64,000 nt of DNA from Streptomyces sp. TLI_146 (GTDB lineage: Bacteria; Actinomycetota; Actinomycetes; Streptomycetales; Streptomycetaceae): assembly GCF_002846415.1 (NCBI RefSeq), contig NZ_PJMX01000001.1, positions 4,836,001 to 4,900,000 of the forward strand, given 5' to 3'. Positions 25,068 through 33,922 of this stretch are shown here, piece by piece. Numbering within the stretch: position 1 is the first letter of the stretch; every line of letters begins with the position of its first letter. Below the pieces are notes generated by a model. It saw nothing but the letters and a program-made list of their open reading frames with translations, searched no databases and was not told the origin of the DNA. The translations under genes were made by a program, and so were the position numbers.

Positions 25068-28000
25068 TCAGTTCGTGCCGATCTTGGCGAGCAGGTCGAC
25101 GATCCGGCCCTGGACCTCGGTGCTGGTCGAGCGTTCGGCCAGGAACAGCACGGTCTCCCCCGCCGAAAGCTTCGGGAGCTCCGGCTGGTTGAGGCCCGCC
25201 GAGGTGTAGACGACGAGCGGGGTGTGGTTCAACTGCCCGTTCGCGCGCAGCCAGTCGACGATCCCGGCGCGGCGGCGGCGTACCTGCATCAGATCCATCA
25301 CGACCAGGTTCGGCCGCATCTGGCCCGCCAGGGTCACGGCCTCGGTGTCGGTGGCGGCGCGGGCGACCTGCATACCGCGCCGCTCCAGGGTGGCCGTCAG
25401 CGCGAGGGCGATCTCCTCGTGCTCCTCGATCAGCAGGACCCGGGGCGGGTGCTGCTCGCTGTCGCGGGGCGCGAGGGCCTTGAGGAGTACGGCGGGGTCG
25501 GCGCCGTACGCCGCCTCGCGCGTCGCCTGGCCCAGCCCGGCCGTCACCAGCACCGGCACCTCGGCGGCGACGGCCGCCTGGCGCAGCGACTGGAGGGCGG
25601 TACGGGTGATCGGCCCGGTCAGCGGGTCGACGAAGAGCGCGGCCGGGAACGCCGCGATCTGGGCGTCGACCTCCTCACGGGAATGCACGACCACGGGCCG
25701 GTAGCCGCGGTCACTCAGCGCCTGCGAGGTGGAGACGTCGGGTGCGGGCCAGACGAGCAGCCGGCGCGGGTTGTCGAGCGGCTCCGGCGGCAGCTCGTCG
25801 TCGACAGGCTGCGGGTGCGGGCGGTTGGCGACCTCGACGGCGCCTCCGGGCCCGTCCAGCGGCTCGGGCCCCTCGGCGCCCTCGTCGGGCGCTCCTATGG
25901 CGTACGCGCGCCCCTGGCCCTCCGAGGGGGGCGAGAGCAGCGACGTGGGTGACGGGCCGGGGCGTTCGGCCTCGGTGGTCCCGGCCGGGCGGTCGCCTTC
26001 GGGGGGCGTACCGAGCTTGCGGCGCCGCCCCGAGCCCGAGGGACCGGCGGTCGGCTGGGTGAAGGGCACGCCTTGGCCGAGCGTGCGCACGCTGATCGAA
26101 CGGCCCTGGGAGGCGTCGTCGGGCATGGGCGCCGCCTCGGCGGGCAGCGGCTGGCGGGCGGGCACGGCGCCGCCCGAGGTCTCCGGCCCGTTCGCCGGAA
26201 CCGCGCCGCCCACCGCCCACGCGGGCGGCTGCTCCACGGGGTGCGGCTGCGGCGGGGTGTGCTCGTCGGCGGCCTCGTTGCGTACGGCGTCGTGGCGTCC
26301 GCGACCGGCGGCCGGGCGGGGCTGACCGGCCGGGGAGGCCTGCGCGGGCCCGTTCGCCAGCGGACGGTGGGCCGGGGCGGCAGGGCCACCGCTCTGGCCG
26401 GGGCCGTTCGCCAGAGGGCGGTGAGCCGGGGCCGAAGGGGCCGGGAGGGGCTGGTGGGGGTCGGGGACGCCGGGGCGGTTCGGGTCCACGGGGATGCCGG
26501 TGCCCTGGCCGGGCGCCGCTCCGGGGAGTCCGAGGGGGCGGCCGGGCGCGTTCGCCGGGGGCTGCCCGGCGTCGGCCGGGCCGGAAGCCGGGACGGACAT
26601 CGGGCCGGAAGCCGGGCCGTTGGCGGGGAAGCCCTCGGGCCTGGCCGGGCGGTCCGCCTCGGCGGGCGGGAGCGCGAACGCGGTGCGTACGGCCCCCTCC
26701 TCGGCCTCCGGGGCGGGCGCCAGAGCCCTGCGGGCCCGACGGCCGCCGGGTTCCGCGTCGGCGGCGTGTGCGTCACCGGCAGGGGCGTCGCCGCTGGTGG
26801 CGGGCAGGGCGCGGCGGGCGCGGCGGCCCGAGGGAGCGGCCGGGTCGGCCGCCATGCCCTGGGGCGGAACGGTCTCGCTCAGCGCGGCCGGGCGTCCGGC
26901 GCCGGGCTGGCGGGCGCTCTCGGCGGCGGTGACGACCGAGCCCTCGGAGGGCGCGGCGGCGTCCTCGGCCGGGCTGGGCCGCCCGCGCCGCCGCCCCGTC
27001 CCGGAGGAGCCGCCGGTGTCGCCGGACGGACCGGCATCGGGGGCGCCCGAAGTCCCGTCGCCGGGGCCGCCGATGGGGCCCGCGGGGCCGGCGCCGGGGG
27101 CGTAGGGGTGGGCGCCGCCCGTGGAGCCCTGGGCGCCCGGCATACCGGTGGCCGGGCCGTTGGGGGTCCCGCCGGACGGGCCGCCGGGGCCGAAGGGGTG
27201 AGCGCCGGGGGAGCCCCCGGGCGTACCGCCCGCATCGCCGTGCGGCGCACCGCCGGACGGACCGGCACCGGGCACTCCGCCGGATCCCGGGCCGCCCTGC
27301 CCCGTACGGGAAATCCCGCTGGGACTCCCGGCGGATCTCCCGCCGGAACCCGCGCCACCGCCGTCGCTCTCGCCCGCCTGCTGCGCGGGGATGCGTTCAA
27401 GGGCCGCCGGGGAAGCGGCGGCCGGGTCGGCCGGCTGGTCCCCCTGGGCGCGTGCCCGGCGGCGGCCGGTCGGGGACTTCTCCTCCTCGACGGGGCTCTC
27501 CAGGAACGCGTCCGTGGAGGCCCGCCGGGCGCGGCGGCGCCCCGATCCGGTCGGCTGCTGGGCCGTGACCACAGCGACCTCGGCCGCCGCGGGCTCCGGC
27601 ACCGAGCCCGCCCCCTCCCCCAGCGGCACTTCCAGGACGTACGCGCTGCCGCTCATGCCCGGCACCTCGACCGTCTGGAGGACACCGCCGTGGGCGCGCA
27701 CGATGCCCTGGACGATGGGCTTGTGGACGGGGTCGCCCCCGGCGTACGGCCCGCGCACCTCGATGCGTACGACCTCGCCACGCACCGCCGCCGCGACGAC
27801 GACCGTGGAGTCCATATAGCCGCCTGCGGCCACCGGCGCGTTGCCCGTGGCGTCGACGCCCGCGACGTCCGCCACCAGGTGGGCCAGCGCCGTGGAGAGC
27901 CGCGCGGGGTCGATCTCGGCCTCGATCGGCGGCGCGTGGACGGCGAACTGGGCCCGGCCGGGCCCGATCAGCTCGACGGCGCCCTCGACGCCCGCCGCGA

Positions 28001-29144
28001 CCACGGTCCCGACCAGCACCTTGGCCTTCTTCAGCTCCTCCGTACCGGAGTCGAGCCGCTGGAAGGCCAGCACGTTGTCGACGAGGGTGGTCATCCGGGC
28101 GTATCCGGCGGCCAGATGGTGCAGGACCTGGTTGGCCTCGGGCCACAGCTGGCCCGCGTCGTCCGCCGCCAGCGTGGACAGCTCGCGGCGCAGCTCGTCC
28201 AGCGGCCCGCGCAGCGACCCTCCGAGCACCGAGAGCAGCTGCTGGTGGCGCGCGGACAGCGCGTCGTAGCGGGAGGTCTCGCGCTCCAGGACCTCCGCGT
28301 GCTTCTTGGCCTGCTCCTCGTACGGGCGGCGGTCGGTGAACGTCATCACCGCGCCGACCAGCAGGTCCCCGTCCCGTACCGGCGCGGTCGTCAGATCGAC
28401 GGGCACGCCCGCGCCGCTCTTCGTCCACAGCATCTGACCGCGCACGCGGTGCTTGCGGCCGGACTTCAGCGTGTCGGCGAGCGGGCTTTCCTCGTATGGG
28501 AACGCCTCGCCGTCGGCGCGCGAGTGCAGCACCAGCGGGTGCAGCTCCTGGCCGCCGAGGTCGCTGGCGCGGTAGCCGAGGATCTGCGCGGCGGCCGGGT
28601 TGACCAGGACGACGCGGCCCTCGGTGTCGGTGCCGACGACGCCCTCCGCCGCCGCGCGCAGGATCATCTCGGTCTGCCGCTGCGAACGGGCCAGCTCGGC
28701 CTCGGTGTCGACGGTTCCGGAGAGGTCGCGGACGACGATCATGAGGAGTTCGTCGCCGGAGTAGTGCGCGCCGCTGCTTCCGTAGGAGGAGGACGGTGAG
28801 GCGTACGCGTCGCGTCCGTCCTCCAGGTTGGCGCTGGTCACCTCGACGGGGAACTCGCTGCCGTCGGTGCGCCGGGCCACCATCCGGGTCGGCTTGGTGC
28901 GGCCCTGCTCGTCCTCGGTGTCGGGGCGGCGCATCGAGCCCGGGATGAGCTTGGAGTCGAAGGTGGGCAGCAGGTCGAGCACGCCCCGCCCCACGAGCCC
29001 GGTCCCCGGAGACTCGAACATCTCCAGGGCGATGGTGTTCGCGTTGACGACCGTGCCGTTGCAGTTGACGAGCACGAGCCCGTCCGGAAGGGCGTCAAGT
29101 ATGGCTGCGAGGCGAGCAGCGCCTCGGGATGGCCTGCTGCTCAC
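25068..29144 (-). CDS. Large PAS-domain pseudo-histidine-kinase with C-terminal receiver-like domain
   Basis: 1358 residues from the GTG at 29144, with GGGAGGA nine nt upstream. Order: PAS (about 10-125, LDALPDGLVLVNCNG), PAS (about 150-270, AAAEGVVGTDTEGRVVLVNPAAAQILGY), coiled coil, a HisKA-like helix pair, a degenerate ATPase domain (about 380-508), a 600-residue Gly/Pro/Ala linker (about 515-1115) and two receiver-like segments (about 1130-1358). Where active kinases have SHELRTPL this protein reads GGSLRGPL, so the phospho-histidine is missing. The last receiver has RVLLIEEHEE and LVVMDLM with a candidate Asp near 1281. No membrane span is present. It probably signals by protein contact. 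Confidence 0.85.
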   Translation of the reverse strand: MSSRPSRGAARLAAILDALPDGLVLVNCNGTVVNANTIALEMFESPGTGLVGRGVLDLLPTFDSKLIPGSMRRPDTEDEQGRTKPTRMVARRTDGSEFPVEVTSANLEDGRDAYASPSSSYGSSGAHYSGDELLMIVVRDLSGTVDTEAELARSQRQTEMILRAAAEGVVGTDTEGRVVLVNPAAAQILGYRASDLGGQELHPLVLHSRADGEAFPYEESPLADTLKSGRKHRVRGQMLWTKSGAGVPVDLTTAPVRDGDLLVGAVMTFTDRRPYEEQAKKHAEVLERETSRYDALSARHQQLLSVLGGSLRGPLDELRRELSTLAADDAGQLWPEANQVLHHLAAGYARMTTLVDNVLAFQRLDSGTEELKKAKVLVGTVVAAGVEGAVELIGPGRAQFAVHAPPIEAEIDPARLSTALAHLVADVAGVDATGNAPVAAGGYMDSTVVVAAAVRGEVVRIEVRGPYAGGDPVHKPIVQGIVRAHGGVLQTVEVPGMSGSAYVLEVPLGEGAGSVPEPAAAEVAVVTAQQPTGSGRRRARRASTDAFLESPVEEEKSPTGRRRARAQGDQPADPAAASPAALERIPAQQAGESDGGGAGSGGRSAGSPSGISRTGQGGPGSGGVPGAGPSGGAPHGDAGGTPGGSPGAHPFGPGGPSGGTPNGPATGMPGAQGSTGGAHPYAPGAGPAGPIGGPGDGTSGAPDAGPSGDTGGSSGTGRRRGRPSPAEDAAAPSEGSVVTAAESARQPGAGRPAALSETVPPQGMAADPAAPSGRRARRALPATSGDAPAGDAHAADAEPGGRRARRALAPAPEAEEGAVRTAFALPPAEADRPARPEGFPANGPASGPMSVPASGPADAGQPPANAPGRPLGLPGAAPGQGTGIPVDPNRPGVPDPHQPLPAPSAPAHRPLANGPGQSGGPAAPAHRPLANGPAQASPAGQPRPAAGRGRHDAVRNEAADEHTPPQPHPVEQPPAWAVGGAVPANGPETSGGAVPARQPLPAEAAPMPDDASQGRSISVRTLGQGVPFTQPTAGPSGSGRRRKLGTPPEGDRPAGTTEAERPGPSPTSLLSPPSEGQGRAYAIGAPDEGAEGPEPLDGPGGAVEVANRPHPQPVDDELPPEPLDNPRRLLVWPAPDVSTSQALSDRGYRPVVVHSREEVDAQIAAFPAALFVDPLTGPITRTALQSLRQAAVAAEVPVLVTAGLGQATREAAYGADPAVLLKALAPRDSEQHPPRVLLIEEHEEIALALTATLERRGMQVARAATDTEAVTLAGQMRPNLVVMDLMQVRRRRAGIVDWLRANGQLNHTPLVVYTSAGLNQPELPKLSAGETVLFLAERSTSTEVQGRIVDLLAKIGTN

Positions 29145-29398
29145 GACGACGCTTCCTCCCTGAACCACTGCACCTTGCGGCCTGTCACTGGGAGGGAGTC
29201 TAAAGGCAGGGGATGTGCGAGCGGCGGCGGATGAGGGGGAGCTCTCACCAATGTTCTGTGACCACGGCGTATGCCGGGAGATTGCGCCGACGGGGTGGGG
29301 CGCACCCGGCGCCCCTGCCGGGGCCGCGTGCTTCGGGCGCCCCGTCGGCGCGCTCACCGCGTGGCCGTCCGAGCCCTCACCGAACCTTCACCGGGCGC

Positions 29399-29851
29399 TC
29401 ACCGGGCTCCGGGGAGAACCGGCACGAACGCGTCCCACCGCGCCATCTCGCAGCCGTTGTGCCGGTTGTACTCGGCGTCGACGGGCCGGCCCGCCCAGGT
29501 GCCGGTGACCCGGGCGGTGGAGTCGCCGCCGTAGATCATCGTGCACCGGGCGCCCGGAGGGACGGGCGCGAAGGGGTCCTTGCCCCAGGTGGTGAGCTTG
29601 TCGAGCCGGTCGCACGCCTGGAGGATCTGAGGGTGGTTGCCGCCGGCCGGGTGGCACTCCAGCTCGTACGTACCGTCGGTCTCGCCGTTGTGCGCGACGG
29701 TGACCGTGAGGTGGTCGTGGTTGCCGCCGCCGCTGTCGAGGAGGGGGAGCGGGGGCAGCGGCAGGGGGGCGGCGGCTAAAGCCGGGGGCGAGGCGGCGAG
29801 CGCGGCCGTGGCGGTGGTGGCGAGCGCGGTGACGACGAGGCGACGCAGCAT
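29399..29851 (-). CDS. SSI-type subtilisin inhibitor
   Basis: 150 residues from the ATG at 29851, behind GTGGAG. A signal peptide covers residues 1-27. The mature chain has the four cysteines of Streptomyces subtilisin inhibitors (ELEC, QAC, ARC, NGC), giving two disulfides. The reactive loop reads RCTMIYGG; by alignment with SSI (CPMVY) P1 would be Met and P1-prime Ile. WAGRPVDAEYNRHNGCEM matches the family C-terminus. It should inhibit secreted subtilisin-like proteases outside the cell. Confidence 0.9.
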   Translation of the reverse strand: MLRRLVVTALATTATAALAASPPALAAAPLPLPPLPLLDSGGGNHDHLTVTVAHNGETDGTYELECHPAGGNHPQILQACDRLDKLTTWGKDPFAPVPPGARCTMIYGGDSTARVTGTWAGRPVDAEYNRHNGCEMARWDAFVPVLPGAR

Positions 29852-29911
29852 GCGGGGCTCCACGGGGTGGACGAGGTGGGTCCGGCCCCACCGGGGGTGA
29901 ACGGATTCGCC

Positions 29912-30085
29912 ATGCCTAACGCGCGGGGGCGCCGGGCGTTGCGCATGGGCTGGGGGGCCGCCGCCGAGTCGGCTCTGGAGCGGGTCGCCGAGCGGGTCGC
30001 CGAACCAGTCGCCGAGGCGATCGTCGGGACGGTCCGTGAGTCCGCCGCGAGCACCTTCGGAGTCCGCGAAGAGTGGGTCGCCTAA
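29912..30085 (+). CDS. Possible 57-residue small protein
   Basis: An open frame with good third-position GC runs from the ATG at 29912 to 30085. It encodes a basic start (MPNARGRRALRMGWG) and a heptad-like stretch ERVAERVAEPVAEAIVGTV that could form an amphipathic helix. The upstream GGGGGTGAA is a fair ribosome site. No family is recognised, and high-GC DNA often keeps frames this short open by chance. Confidence 0.35.
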   Translation: MPNARGRRALRMGWGAAAESALERVAERVAEPVAEAIVGTVRESAASTFGVREEWVA

Positions 30086-30195
30086 CGCTTTGCTCTGGCC
30101 CCCACCTGCCTAGTACCGTGGGGTGCGATTGGTGACGCGGAGCAAGGCTGTGTCATCATCTGCACGCACCACTCGCGCACGCGGGGGGTTGTGCT

Positions 30196-30289
30196 GGAGG
30201 CGTCGCCTAGTCCGGTCTATGGCGCCGCACTGCTAATGCGGTTTGGGTCTTAAAGCCCATCGAGGGTTCAAATCCCTCCGCCTCCGCCA
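30196..30289 (+). tRNA. tRNA-Ser(GCT)
   Basis: Acceptor GGAGGCG (30196-30202) pairs with CGCCTCC (30279-30285). The anticodon loop CTGCTAA gives GCT. It has a long variable arm, and the T arm is GAGGGTTCAAATCCCTC. Discriminator G and CCA (30287-30289) are encoded, unlike the other tRNAs in the window. Confidence 0.97.
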
Positions 30290-30298
30290 GCTGAACCC

Positions 30299-30326
30299 GA
30301 AGCCCCGGCCCCACGGCCGGGGCTTC
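30299..30326 (+). terminator. Terminator after tRNA-Ser(GCT)
   Basis: A 12-bp perfect stem (GAAGCCCCGGCC and complement) with loop CCAC, ten nt after the tRNA. There is no T tract, as often in Streptomyces. Confidence 0.75.
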
Positions 30327-30492
30327 GGCCGTTTCCGGGCGGGTGCGGCCCGCAGGGGGGCCGGTGGGCGCAGATCCGGTGACCCCGGTCACATTTCCCC
30401 TGTTACGGGCACATCGCGCCCGCCGGACCCTCTCCCCCACCTCAGTCCCCATAGGGGCGTTTTCGCAGGTCAGGAGGGGGGTGGGCAATGGA

Positions 30493-30522
30493 TTTCGCGT
30501 CACGGCGCAGGTCATGTAATGT
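30493..30522 (+). promoter_or_regulatory. Possible promoter of tRNA-Arg
   Basis: TTTCGC (30493-30498), an 18-nt gap and TAATGT (30517-30522) stand 51 nt before the tRNA. The -10 is a good match, the -35 weak. Confidence 0.4.
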
Positions 30523-30573
30523 TGTTCCCGCAACGCCGACCGGGAAGAAAAAAACCGGGAAGCAACGCAACAA

Positions 30574-30646
30574 GCACTCGTAGCTTAACGGATAGAGCAT
30601 CTGACTACGGATCAGAAGGTTGCAGGTTCGAATCCTGCCGAGTGCA
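30574..30646 (+). tRNA. tRNA-Arg(ACG)
   Basis: 73 nt. GCACTCG pairs with CGAGTGC; the anticodon loop CTACGGA gives ACG; the T arm is GCAGGTTCGAATCCTGC. CCA is not encoded. Its 3-prime half has a decayed copy at 44971-45007 on the other strand. Confidence 0.97.
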
Positions 30647-30651
30647 CAGCC

Positions 30652-30685
30652 GAAAGGCCCCCCGGAGAGATCCGGGGGGCCTTTC
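30652..30685 (+). terminator. Terminator after tRNA-Arg
   Basis: A 14-bp perfect stem (GAAAGGCCCCCCGG and complement) with a 6-nt loop, six nt after the tRNA. Confidence 0.8.
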
Positions 30686-30780
30686 TCGTATGCCCGCACC
30701 GGCCCGCCCTCCCTCGGTCCGCCCCCGGGCCCATCCCCAGCCCCGGCCCGTTGTCAGTGCCCCCGGCTACCGTCGTAGAC

Positions 30781-31656
30781 ATGGCTGGGGTGTGGCGCAG
30801 TAGTGGGGTTCGGTGGGGGGAGGACGGGCCTGGGCTGGTGTGGGTGGGGGAGCGGGGGGATCGGCGGGTCAGTCCGATCGTGTTCGGGGGTGACGTGGGG
30901 TTTCGGGTCGTCGGGGAGCGGACCTGTGTCGGGGCGAGAGGGAATCCCTGTCCCGGGGACGTGGTCGTCGCGAGGGGGAGTTCTCAGGCTCGGTGCGGGG
31001 AGTGTGCTCGGCTCGATCGGGTTCATTCCGTCGCCGCCGATCGGGTGCCTGACGATCCTCGGGTCTATCGCGTCTATCTGGCCTGGTTCGGGCCCGGACT
31101 CGTCAAGGTCGGGATCACCGCCGAGGAGCGGGAGGGCGCGCGGCTGAGGGAGCAGGGGGCCGTCTGCTTCTCCTGGCTGGGGCGCGGGCCGCTGATGGCC
31201 GCCCGGCGGTGCGAGGAGCTGCTGCGGGCCGCTCTGGGGGTGCCCGATCGCGTCTCGTACGAGCAGAAGCGCCGGATCAGGGCCTCGCTTCCCGGGGGCG
31301 GTGAGCGTCAAGGAGAAGTGCGCGCGCTGCATGCGCAGGCCGTCGGGCTCGGCGGGTGGCCCGAGTCGCTGGAGGCTCTGGCGTGCCGGGTCGTCGACCA
31401 CGGGCGGCTGTTCGGGCTCGACGGACTCGTGCCCGCGCACGGGGTCGTGCGCGAGCTGGTGCCCGACGGGGTCGTCGGCGGGCGCGTTCTCGCCGCCGCC
31501 GGGCCCGATCTCCACCTGGAGGCGGAAGGACGCGTCGTCGTCCTGGACACGCGGCTCATGAGCGGGTGGGGGCTCGGGGCCGCGCCCGCCGGTGGGGGGA
31601 TCACCGTGCCCGTCCGGGCACTGCGGCCTCCTGACGTGCAGGACCAGCTCTTCTGA
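30781..31656 (+). CDS. DUF2797 family protein
   Basis: 291 residues from the ATG at 30781. A cysteine set (TCVGARGNPCPG and ARCGECARLD, about 49-90) suggests a zinc site. The middle VYRVYLAWFGPGLVKVGITAEER with a downstream Arg and Glu-rich helix resembles the GIY-YIG nuclease core, but activity is unproven. The C-terminal part ends IDTRL-like (VVVLDTRLMSGW). There is no ribosome site; TACCGT seven nt before the ATG may be a -10 for a leaderless message. Confidence 0.85.
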   Translation: MAGVWRSSGVRWGEDGPGLVWVGERGDRRVSPIVFGGDVGFRVVGERTCVGARGNPCPGDVVVARGSSQARCGECARLDRVHSVAADRVPDDPRVYRVYLAWFGPGLVKVGITAEEREGARLREQGAVCFSWLGRGPLMAARRCEELLRAALGVPDRVSYEQKRRIRASLPGGGERQGEVRALHAQAVGLGGWPESLEALACRVVDHGRLFGLDGLVPAHGVVRELVPDGVVGGRVLAAAGPDLHLEAEGRVVVLDTRLMSGWGLGAAPAGGGITVPVRALRPPDVQDQLF

Positions 31657-31789
31657 ACCCGAAAGGCCCGAACCGGGACCCCCTCGGAACCGTCCCCGGG
31701 GACCCTTTGGTCAAGACTTGGATCCCCTTTGGATCCCTTCGAGTAAGGGGTATGGACACGTTCACCGATGACAGCGGAGGGTGGGGCGC

Positions 31790-32161
31790 ATGAGTGATCA
31801 CCTTGTGGCCGGTCTCGTTGCCGGTATCGAACCGCCCTACTACACCGTCGTGTTCACCTCCCTGCGCACCGAAGGCGACCGGGGGTACGGCGAGACGGCC
31901 GACCTCATGACGAAGCTCGTCGCGGAGATACCGGGCTACCTCGGATACGAGAGCGCCCGCACCCCGGGCGGCCTCGGCATCACCGTCGGGTACTTCCGCG
32001 ACGAGGACGCCATCGCCGCCTGGCGCTCCCGTCTGGAGCACCAGAGCGCGCAGAAGCAGGGGCGCGCCGAGTGGTACGAGAGCTACAGCGTCCATGTCGC
32101 CAAGGTCGAGCGGAGCTACAGCTTCCAGCGCGAGGGCACCGGTGAAGGCGCCGGCAGCTGA
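31790..32161 (+). CDS. Antibiotic biosynthesis monooxygenase (ABM) domain protein
   Basis: 123 residues from the ATG at 31790, with GGAGGG upstream. It has a dimeric alpha/beta-barrel ABM fold: YYTVVFTSLRT, IPGYLGYESAR, GLGITVGYFRDEDAIAAWR, HQSAQKQGRAEWYESYSVHVAKVERSYSF. Family members range from quinol monooxygenases to heme-degrading enzymes; the substrate here is unknown. Its 3-prime end overlaps the following amidohydrolase gene by 20 bp, so the two are translationally linked and probably act in one pathway. Confidence 0.85.
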   Translation: MSDHLVAGLVAGIEPPYYTVVFTSLRTEGDRGYGETADLMTKLVAEIPGYLGYESARTPGGLGITVGYFRDEDAIAAWRSRLEHQSAQKQGRAEWYESYSVHVAKVERSYSFQREGTGEGAGS

Positions 32162-33053
32162 GGCCGAGGCCGCCCTTGTGCGGGCCTTCTGGGCCCGCCT
32201 CGGGCTGCCCGGGCTCGTCGACGTGCACACGCACTTCATGCCCGACCGCGTCCTGAAGAAGGTCTGGGCGTACTTCGACTCGGCCGGGCCGCTCACCGGG
32301 GTGGAGTGGCCCATCGCGTACCGGGAGGAGGAGGCGCGGCGCATCGAGCTGCTCGGCGAGTTCGGCGTGAGCGCCTTCACCTCGATGCTGTACCCGCACA
32401 AGGCGGACATGGCGCGCTGGCTCAACGGGTGGGCCGTCGACTTCGCGCGCCGCACCCCCGGCTGTCTGCACACGGCCACCTTCTTCCCGGAGGAGGGCGC
32501 GGGCGCGTACGTCGGGGAGGCGCTCGACGTAGGGGCCCGGGTCTTCAAGGCGCACGTCCAGGTGGGGGGCTACGACCCCAACGACCCCCTCCTGGACGCC
32601 GTGTGGGGCGCGCTCGCCGAGGCCGCCGTGCCCGTCGTCGTCCACTGCGGCTCGGGGCCCGCGCCCGGCAAGCACACCGGGCCCGAGCCCATCGGGCGTC
32701 TCCTCGCCCGGCATCCCCGGCTGCGGCTGATCGTGGCGCACCTGGGGATGCCGGAGTACGTCGACTTCATGGCGCTCGCCGACGCGTACGAGGGGGTCAT
32801 GCTGGACACGACCATGGCGTTCACGGACTTCAGCGAGCGGTTCGCGCCCTTCCCGAAGGACGCGCTGCCCCGGTTGCGCGATCTCGGCGACCGGGTGCTG
32901 CTCGGCTCGGACTTCCCCAACATCCCGTACGGCTATCTCCACCAGCTCGAAGCCCTGGAACGGCTCGGGCTCGGGGACGACTGGCTGCGGGGCGTCTGCC
33001 ACGGCAACGGCACCCGGCTGTTCGGCCTCCCGGACCCGGACCCCGGCAGGTAA
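32142..33053 (+). CDS. Amidohydrolase family 2 (ACMSD-like) metal-dependent hydrolase
   Basis: 303 residues from the GTG at 32142. TIM-barrel metal-site motifs are present: DVHTHFM (His-x-His), KAHVQVGGYDPND, VVHCGSG, IVAHLGMPEY and LLGSDFPN (catalytic Asp). The family includes decarboxylases and hydrolases of aromatic or lactone acids. The upstream ABM gene overlaps it. I cannot name the substrate. Confidence 0.85.
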   Translation: MKAPAAEAEAALVRAFWARLGLPGLVDVHTHFMPDRVLKKVWAYFDSAGPLTGVEWPIAYREEEARRIELLGEFGVSAFTSMLYPHKADMARWLNGWAVDFARRTPGCLHTATFFPEEGAGAYVGEALDVGARVFKAHVQVGGYDPNDPLLDAVWGALAEAAVPVVVHCGSGPAPGKHTGPEPIGRLLARHPRLRLIVAHLGMPEYVDFMALADAYEGVMLDTTMAFTDFSERFAPFPKDALPRLRDLGDRVLLGSDFPNIPYGYLHQLEALERLGLGDDWLRGVCHGNGTRLFGLPDPDPGR

Positions 33054-33121
33054 GCGGCACCCGGCTGCTCGACCTCCCCGACCCGGACCCAAACCCCGGC
33101 CCCTGACCGAGTCCCTGCCCT

Positions 33122-33177
33122 TTCTCAGGGAATTCACAGGAACGCGCAAGGGCGTTCTCAGGGGGCGCTCACAGGGT
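33122..33177 (+). promoter_or_regulatory. Direct repeats in front of the response-regulator gene
   Basis: TTCTCAGGG (33122), TTCACAGGA (33133), TTCTCAGGG (33155) and CTCACAGGG (33169) have starts 11, 22 and 14 bp apart, immediately before the start at 33185. The first three starts lie at multiples of a helical turn. Tandem half-sites of this kind suit an OmpR-type regulator acting on its own gene. Confidence 0.5.
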
Positions 33178-33184
33178 GGTGGGC

Positions 33185-33922
33185 ATGACCACCACCTCCC
33201 CGCAGGGGCGTACCGAATTGCTGAGGCCGGACGGGACCGCCGTCCGGGTGCTCGTCGTGGACGACGAGGCGGCGCTCAGCGAGCTGCTGTCCATGGCGCT
33301 GCGCTACGAAGGGTGGCAGGTGCGCAGCGCCGGGGACGGGGCCGGTGCGGTGCGGGCCGCCCGGGAGTTCCGGCCCGACGCGGTCATCCTCGACATCATG
33401 CTGCCCGACATGGACGGGCTCGCCGTGCTCGGGCGGCTGCGCCGTGAACTGCCGGACGTGCCCGTGCTGTTCCTCACCGCCAAGGACGCGGTCGAGGACC
33501 GGATCGCCGGGCTCACCGCGGGCGGCGACGACTACGTCACCAAGCCGTTCTCGCTCGAAGAGGTCGTGGCCCGGCTGCGCGGGCTGATCCGCCGCTCCGG
33601 CAGCGCGACCGTGCGGAGCGAGTCGATGCTCGTCGTCGGGGACCTCACGCTCGACGAGGACAGCCACGACGTGACCCGGGGCGGGGTGAACATCCACCTC
33701 ACCGCCACCGAGTTCGAGCTGCTGCGCTATCTGATGCGCAACCCGCGCCGGGTGCTCAGCAAGGCGCAGATCCTCGACCGGGTCTGGTCGTACGACTTCG
33801 GCGGCCAGGCCAACGTCGTGGAGCTGTACATCTCGTATCTGCGGCGGAAGATCGACGCGGGCCGGTCGCCGATGATCCACACCCGGCGCGGGGCCGGGTA
33901 CCTCATCAAGCCCGGCGAGTGA
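33185..33922 (+). CDS. OmpR-family response regulator
   Basis: 245 residues from the ATG at 33185. The receiver domain (about 20-135) has the acidic pair D26/D27, phospho-acceptor D70 (VILDIMLPDMDG) and the conserved Lys in DYVTKPFS. A winged-helix DNA-binding domain follows (LTATEFELLRYLMRNPRRVLSKAQILDRVW, YISYLRRKID, RGAGYLIKPGE). The stop overlaps the GTG of the sensor kinase gene. The likely targets are its own operon and perhaps the glycosyltransferase genes downstream. Confidence 0.95.
   Translation: MTTTSPQGRTELLRPDGTAVRVLVVDDEAALSELLSMALRYEGWQVRSAGDGAGAVRAAREFRPDAVILDIMLPDMDGLAVLGRLRRELPDVPVLFLTAKDAVEDRIAGLTAGGDDYVTKPFSLEEVVARLRGLIRRSGSATVRSESMLVVGDLTLDEDSHDVTRGGVNIHLTATEFELLRYLMRNPRRVLSKAQILDRVWSYDFGGQANVVELYISYLRRKIDAGRSPMIHTRRGAGYLIKPGE

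Noticed and set aside
26073..28799. A 908-codon plus-strand open frame opposite the pseudo-kinase gene
   Set aside because: Low-complexity Gly/Arg/Ala translation produced by the Gly/Pro linker on the other strand; no domain or start signal.
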